In this document: piece by piece, positions 58,799 to 64,000 of the stretch | How positions within the stretch are numbered: position 1 is the first letter of the stretch | Layout of the letters: every line of letters begins with the position of its first letter | Assembly: GCA_018894105.1 (NCBI GenBank) | Contig: CM032126.1 | Location: 9,947,001-10,011,000, forward strand | Length of the DNA: 64,000 nt | Reading direction: 5' to 3' | DNA from: Jacaranda mimosifolia | Lineage: Eukaryota > Streptophyta > Magnoliopsida > Lamiales > Bignoniaceae | Made by a program: the position numbers and the translations under genes | The notes under the pieces: model-generated | What the model saw: the letters and a program-made list of their open reading frames with translations, nothing else | What the model was told of the DNA's origin: nothing | Databases searched by the model: none

Positions 58799-59290
58799 TA
58801 TATTATAAAATAGAAGCATTTTTGTCTTTATAAGAGAAGTTATTTCATGTATTTCTACAAATTTCACCCTTGATTTTCTCTAAAATAAACATAAAAATAT
58901 AATGTCGAGGATGGAATTAAAATTCATGCATTTAGATGTTACAATACCAATTTTCAGATTATCAAATTTACCATTTTACGTATCTCATACATTCTATTAA
59001 ATCAGGTTATAATTGTAAAATCATATCAAAACAACCACATATACATTAAGTAACTTATATTATTTTTCCTATAACTACTCGTGACAAAAACTCTTATGAT
59101 TTATTCTATAAATACCAATATACATATAAAAAACTCTTACAACTTCTTTTGCAACCAATTATATACCCCAAACAACTGTTATTTCTCCTACAACCACCCA
59201 TGTATTAGAATAATTTTTACTATTTTTATAATATATTTAGTTTTCATTAATTTGTTGAAGTAATACTAGGAATGTTTGATTATGTTTTTG
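58799..59290. other. AT-rich spacer with no gene seen
   Basis: About 490 bp between the Helitron-like end and the Tourist-like MITE. The frame 59081..59263 is low-complexity without motifs. The first 20 bases (TATATTATAAAATAGAAGC) resemble a Helitron 5' start, but no matching end was found. Confidence 0.4.
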
Positions 59291-59293
59291 TAA

Positions 59294-59780
59294 CGGCCCG
59301 TTTGGTTTTATTTTTTGGAGCCATTTTCATTTTCTAGTGAAAATGCATAGTAAAAAGTTAGTTAGAAAAAGTATTTTTGAAAATGAGATGTGTTGGATGT
59401 ATTGTTTAAAATTGTAGATTTATATAGTTGTGAAATTGAGATGTATTTGGATGTTGTGTATTTTTTGTATTAAAAGGAATGAAGTTTCTGAATTTGAATT
59501 GATGATGTGATGTATAATTGTTTGAAAAAATAATATTATAATTTGAATTTGAATTTATAATATTTTTTTAGTGAATGTTGTTTGACAAGTATTGAGAATG
59601 TAAAAAGTAGATATAGGTAATAATAGGGGTTGAAAAAGGTATGAAAATTGAGAGAGAATGTAAAAAGTAATGTTTTGAGAATGAAAATGTATAAGAAAAT
59701 GATGTAGAAGTTGATAGTTTTCTATTTTCTTTTTGAAGAGAAAATGAAAATGGGGTTTGAAAATGAAAACAAACGGGCCG
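59294..59780. mobile_element. Tourist-like (PIF/Harbinger) MITE
   Basis: 487 bp with inverted ends CGGCCCGTTTG...CAAACGGGCCG, flanked by TAA on both sides (59291..59293 and 59781..59783), the 3-bp TAA/TTA target duplication typical of this superfamily. Subterminal CCATTTTCATTTTC is inverted at the other end. It is non-coding. It ends 926 bp upstream of the DGAT1 start codon. Confidence 0.88.
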
Positions 59781-59783
59781 TAA

Positions 59784-60706
59784 GTGATTATGATATATGT
59801 TTTGGGGAAATGAATTTTGGAAGTGGGGTTGGATGATGTGATAGATATTTGTTTATATTTTATAGAATAATTAGAAATTTATTTTGGCGAATGTTGATAT
59901 GTTTGTTTATATTTTGAAGGAAGATATTTTTTACTGTAGTGGTCAAATCAATGCTTTTTATTAGGATTTTAGAATGAAAAATGGAATTATGTAATTTTTT
60001 ATTTTAAAAATAATAAAAAAAAATATATATGATATATATATGTATATGGAAAAATGGATAGAAAAGAGTATATTTGGAAAATCTATATTGACATTTTGGA
60101 GGAAAAATATTTTGCCAAAACATAACCACATATTCCCATAATTTTTTAGGTACATAGTAATGAAAATGTATATGATTGCAATTATTAATGATATTTATAA
60201 ATATATGATATCATCTCTAATAATAATATTTGGTTTATGTCAAAAATAAAAAAATATGATACTTTTAATTTTATAAATAATATATATTATTGAAAACATA
60301 TTTTATATGCATGGGAATTAGTTGCGGCTACTAGTACTTGTACTTACAAAATAAAATAATGGAAGCATTATCAATCTATTTGTCCTTTGCATTCATCCTC
60401 TTTCACGCTCACAAATCCAAATTATGTACAGATCATTCAGTGAAAAAAGCAGAGAAGAGTACGAAACGTGCAAAATCTGTTATAACACTTTGATTATTGT
60501 GGCAATATGTGCTAATCTCCTCCTTCCTTTTCACCCTCGACTTTTACTCTATGCACAATACATATGCCTACACACATGATATGCATTAAAATCATCATTT
60601 CAGTGCTATCTTCCCCATTTCAATTCTTGTGATTCAAATAAGAGCAAAGGAACATTCTCATTTCTCTGAGTTTAGCTTTCAATCCTTTGCGTTTGATTTC
60701 CATAAT
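59784..60706 (+). promoter_or_regulatory. Upstream region and 5' leader of DGAT1
   Basis: AT-rich up to about 60330, then pyrimidine-rich and more mixed (about 60380..60706), which likely holds the transcription start and leader. I see no confident TATA box or named cis-element. The frame is open upstream of the ATG at 60707 to at least 60629, without another ATG. Confidence 0.4.
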
Positions 60707-63700
60707 ATGGTGATCTTGGACTCGCCGGACAGCTTCGACACGATGTCGTCCACCGCCGACAACAGCCACAGTCATCACATTTATCTCCGTCGCAGACCTA
60801 GCATTCGCCATGCCCCTGCCGAAAAACCTCGGCTGGAGCCCGATTCCAACTCTCTCGAGGCTGAGAGTCCCGCTAATGACACTGAAAGTGATCAAAGTGA
60901 CACTGGTTTGAGCCAGAATCTCTGCGGAGTGGCGGAGTCCGCGAATGAAGAGCATCGGAAAGAATCTTCGATTGAAGGGCTGAGTTCTGGCGGGGATAAT
61001 GAGGAGAAAGCGAAGGACAATGGAGAAAGTAGTAATGATAAAGGAGCGGAGGCGTTGGCTGTGAAATTCGCGCACAGGCCGTCTGCGCCAGCTCACTGCA
61101 AGATCAAGGAGAGTCCTCTCAGCTCCGACGCTATATTCAAACAGGTTCGCGATGGTTTTTACCTTCCAACAATATACATATCTGCATTGTTATTGTTGGA
61201 TTGTCGTCTGGTGTCTTTATATAATACAGTAGCACAAAATTAACGGTAGAGAAGCAACTAAATAGAGAAATAAAGTATATATGTAACAAGAAGCTTGTCT
61301 TTTGCTAAACTAATTGGTATATTCTGACAGAGCCATGCAGGTCTCCTCAACCTCTGTATAGTGGTGCTTGTTGCTGTAAATAGCAGACTTATCATTGAAA
61401 ATTTGATGAAGGTACATCTCTTGTGTTGACATCACTCTTTCTGATTTATGTGGATGTTGATATGATTTTATGTAGTTCTATTTGTACAAATAGAAAATAG
61501 TACTATTGCTATGGGCATCTTACATTAGCCACAAGCATCATTGTTTTAGCCACCATGCAGGTCCATCAAACTTTATTCGTGGAATATTGATTCTTGTTGT
61601 TTTCCCAGTAGGTGACTTAAAGCATGTAATATCTTAATTTCAGAATTAACTCTGTTACCGGTTTCATGTAATCTTGTCCTGGACCTGCAGTATGGCTGGC
61701 TGATCAAATCAGGCTTTTGGTTTAGTCCAAAATCATTGAGGGACTGGCCACTTATGATGTGCTGGTAATTACATCTTTAACCTTTTAATTTGCCACTGTA
61801 GTTTGCTAGAACGGATATTTTATCAATAAATATTGTCTTTCTGATAACTCCTTACATTTTCTTTTCCAGTCTAACTCTCCCAATTTTCGCGCTTGCTGCC
61901 TTTCTTGTTGAGAAGCTAGTGCAAAAGAAGTTTATATCGGAAACTGTAAGTTAGAGCCACTAGTTTGTTTTCGATTCTCATATAGGTGAGACTGGATGTT
62001 TGGATATTGTGCTCTAAATAATACTATCTTAAACGGTAATCAATGTGGAAGTTGTGCTATGATTCAATAAAGTGGACTTATGCAGCCCAACTATGGCTTA
62101 TATCTTTAATATGAACAAATACATTCTCAACTGAATCTTGCATGCAGACAAACGACTCCCTAGACTAGCTATTTATCAAACACCTCAGATTAGATTGAAA
62201 GAAATATTTCACTTTGAGACTGTGAAAGAGACGTTCTCTTACTGCCACGTACTATGAATCTTGGTGAATGTTTGGTTACATATCTTTTTGACAGTGATAG
62301 TCCCTATTGTCAATACTTAAGGAGTTCCACTGAAGGTTAGTTTACTGTTGCAAGGATTGAGCCTCTTATACCTAAACCAGCAATCAAGTTTAATATCACT
62401 ATGAACTTAATGTTTTGATCATGTAAAAGTATGTGGCGTCTTAGAATTGTAATGTAGGTGAGATCTGAAAGATTTTAGTTTTGAGCTATGCGATAATTCA
62501 GATAGCTAAGCTCTCTACCATACATTCAGGAGAATAAATCAACTTTTATTTGTGCACATGCTGGTTCTTTGAATTTTTTCTAGTCTGACTGGATTAATAA
62601 ATTTTGTTATTCTGTTGTATCTTTTCCTGCAATGTTCTCTTCAGATTTGTTAGTATAGTTGGGCAACTTTTTGTGTTACTTTGCTGTCCTGATCAATGCT
62701 AGCTAAGCTAACGACTGTGCCATTAAGTTCAACATGGGACAAATTTCACATATTGAATGACTGTTTTATTTATTTTTGCAGGTTACAGTCTCTCTGCATG
62801 TTATAATAACAACAGCAGAAATCTTGTATCCTGTTTTTGTCATTCTCAGGTTCGTTTCAGTATTTTTAACTAGTTGCCCCCGCAGGTTGATGCTTTCTGT
62901 CATACTTTCTAGTTTGGGATGTAAATGAAGATAATATATCAGAATTAAGAAGGGTTTCAAGATTTTGAATCCATTCTAAGTTAGTTGGAGAAAGAGAAGA
63001 CAATGACGTACACAATCATTTATTGAGTTTCTGAATTGATAACCAGACAACATTCACTAAAAATTTATGATTCTTGAATCAACTATTTCATAATTAATGA
63101 TAATATATATATATATGTATAGTAAAAAAATGATCTTAACAAATTGCCCTACCATGTGTTAGATAGTGGAGGGTGGTTTTGAAATTTAAAAGTAGGGTGC
63201 CAAGATATTGAGCATAAGGTCGAGTTTTCTAAATTTTGTGCCAAGAGATGGTGTGGCCATGGATGAGACATGAATGGAGAAGTGGAGTAATAAATTTCCC
63301 ATTTACTCCTCATTTGCATGATGCAATTTGCTTTATTTCCATGTTAGACATCCCGAACTTATTTGTGAACAACTAGGGATCATGCTAAAAGTAACATAAT
63401 GTCAGCCAGCATTTTGAATTTGGTGTGCACTATTTCAGAGTTGTGAGAGATATCCGTAATTGGTACCTAACTTTGGTGTATCTGCTTTCATATACGAAGG
63501 ACTAATAATTGCTTTAAGCTTTCCATTTGGTCTAGTGGGTCTTCTCTAAAGTTGGTCACAAGAGACAAAATACACAAAATGATGTACTTTCTGGGAAATC
63601 ATAATAAGAAGGGAGGACATCCTAAAGAAAATAACTGAAGAATTTTGGCTGGTAGGATGAATCTAATTAAAGCATTGTCTAATACCAACTTCATATTTTC

Positions 63701-64000
63701 CTGATTTTGAAATTGCACAGGTGTGATTCTGCTGTTCTATCTGGTGTAACTTTGATGCTTTTTGCTTGCATTGTGTGGTTGAAGTTGGTGTCTTATGCAC
63801 ATACAAATTATGATTTGAGAGTGCTTGCAAAATCTGTTGATAAGGTAATGAGAAGGGGAATTTCCTTTTTCTTTCTTGCAGGAATTGATGTAATATATTT
63901 CTCCATTTGCCTTTGCTCAGATTTGTATTTGGATAACAAAGTTCTTTAGGGGATTGTGAAAGCTAATTCCTTGCATTTGAGAGGAGGGGAGGGCATTTTA
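60707..64000 (+). CDS. DGAT1: Acyl-CoA:diacylglycerol acyltransferase 1, exons 1-6 (3' part outside window)
   Basis: Endoplasmic reticulum membrane enzyme of the MBOAT family that transfers an acyl group from acyl-CoA to diacylglycerol, the last step of triacylglycerol synthesis. Exons: 60707-61144, 61331-61411, 61691-61764, 61870-61945, 62782-62849, 63721-63844, all GT-AG with consistent phases, 287 codons in the window. The start at 60707 (MVILDSPDSFDTM) matches the family N-terminus. Residues 1-125 are hydrophilic and Ser/Asp/Glu-rich with an RRR patch, the poorly conserved cytosolic tail. From about 133 the conserved part begins: ESPLSSDAIFKQSHAGL, NSRLIIENLMKYGW, SLRDWPL and CDSAVLSGVTLM, followed by WLKLVSYAHTNYD. 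Membrane spans are seen in exons 2, 4, 5 and 6. The catalytic Asn/His of MBOAT enzymes lie in later exons, not in the window. No break is seen. The next exon does not start before 64000. Confidence 0.95.

Noticed and set aside
60620..61096. A minus-strand 158-codon open frame over DGAT1 exon 1
   Set aside because: It is the shadow of the real exon; its Arg/Phe-rich composition matches no protein and the plus frame is a clear DGAT1 N-terminus.

Overview
The window is nuclear DNA of a flowering plant, most likely a eudicot. It is strongly A+T-rich, its two host genes have many GT-AG introns, and almost everything between them is plant transposable elements. I recognise two host genes, both on the + strand. 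A 13-exon gene encoding the WD40 protein THO6/DWA1 (THO complex subunit 6) lies at 14447..20604 and looks intact, with 361 codons. The first six exons of DGAT1 (acyl-CoA:diacylglycerol acyltransferase 1, the MBOAT enzyme of the last step of triacylglycerol synthesis) lie at 60707..63844 and run off the right edge. About 40 kb of repeats separate them.

Left of THO6 (1..14220): a Ty3/gypsy gag and 5' LTR on the - strand that enter from outside the window; a 1.0-kb Mutator-like MITE with a 9-bp target duplication; a foldback repeat; a complete but decayed Ty1/copia element (6452..11307, target duplication TAACT) sitting at the edge of a decayed gypsy gag-protease remnant; and a truncated second copy of the Mutator-like MITE just before the THO6 leader.

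Between the genes (20605..60706): a gag-only LTR element with tandem arrays in place of pol (23933..28077, - strand); a Helitron-like fragment; a Mutator-like element (29280..32476) with a hAT element inside it (30192..32033), both with perfect target duplications; a small hAT MITE (34524..35085); a 9.4-kb gypsy chromovirus-like element (35583..44943, + strand); a cluster of Helitron-like ends; a 9.1-kb Ty1/copia element (47875..56969, - strand) broken by two hAT elements, one of which holds a further TAGGGGTG-ended repeat; a third Helitron-like segment; and a Tourist-like MITE (59294..59780) 0.9 kb upstream of the DGAT1 start codon.

All retroelement reading frames are broken by stops and frameshifts, and many of the stops are the kind produced by C-to-T change at Gln, Arg or Trp codons. 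No rRNA, true tRNA gene, CRISPR array or bacterial-type feature was seen. The elements do not form a functional pathway with the host genes; the layout reads as repeated insertion into, and inside, older insertions. All coordinates and similarities come from reading the sequence by eye, so exon edges and domain calls rest on splice consensus, phase and recall of the families.
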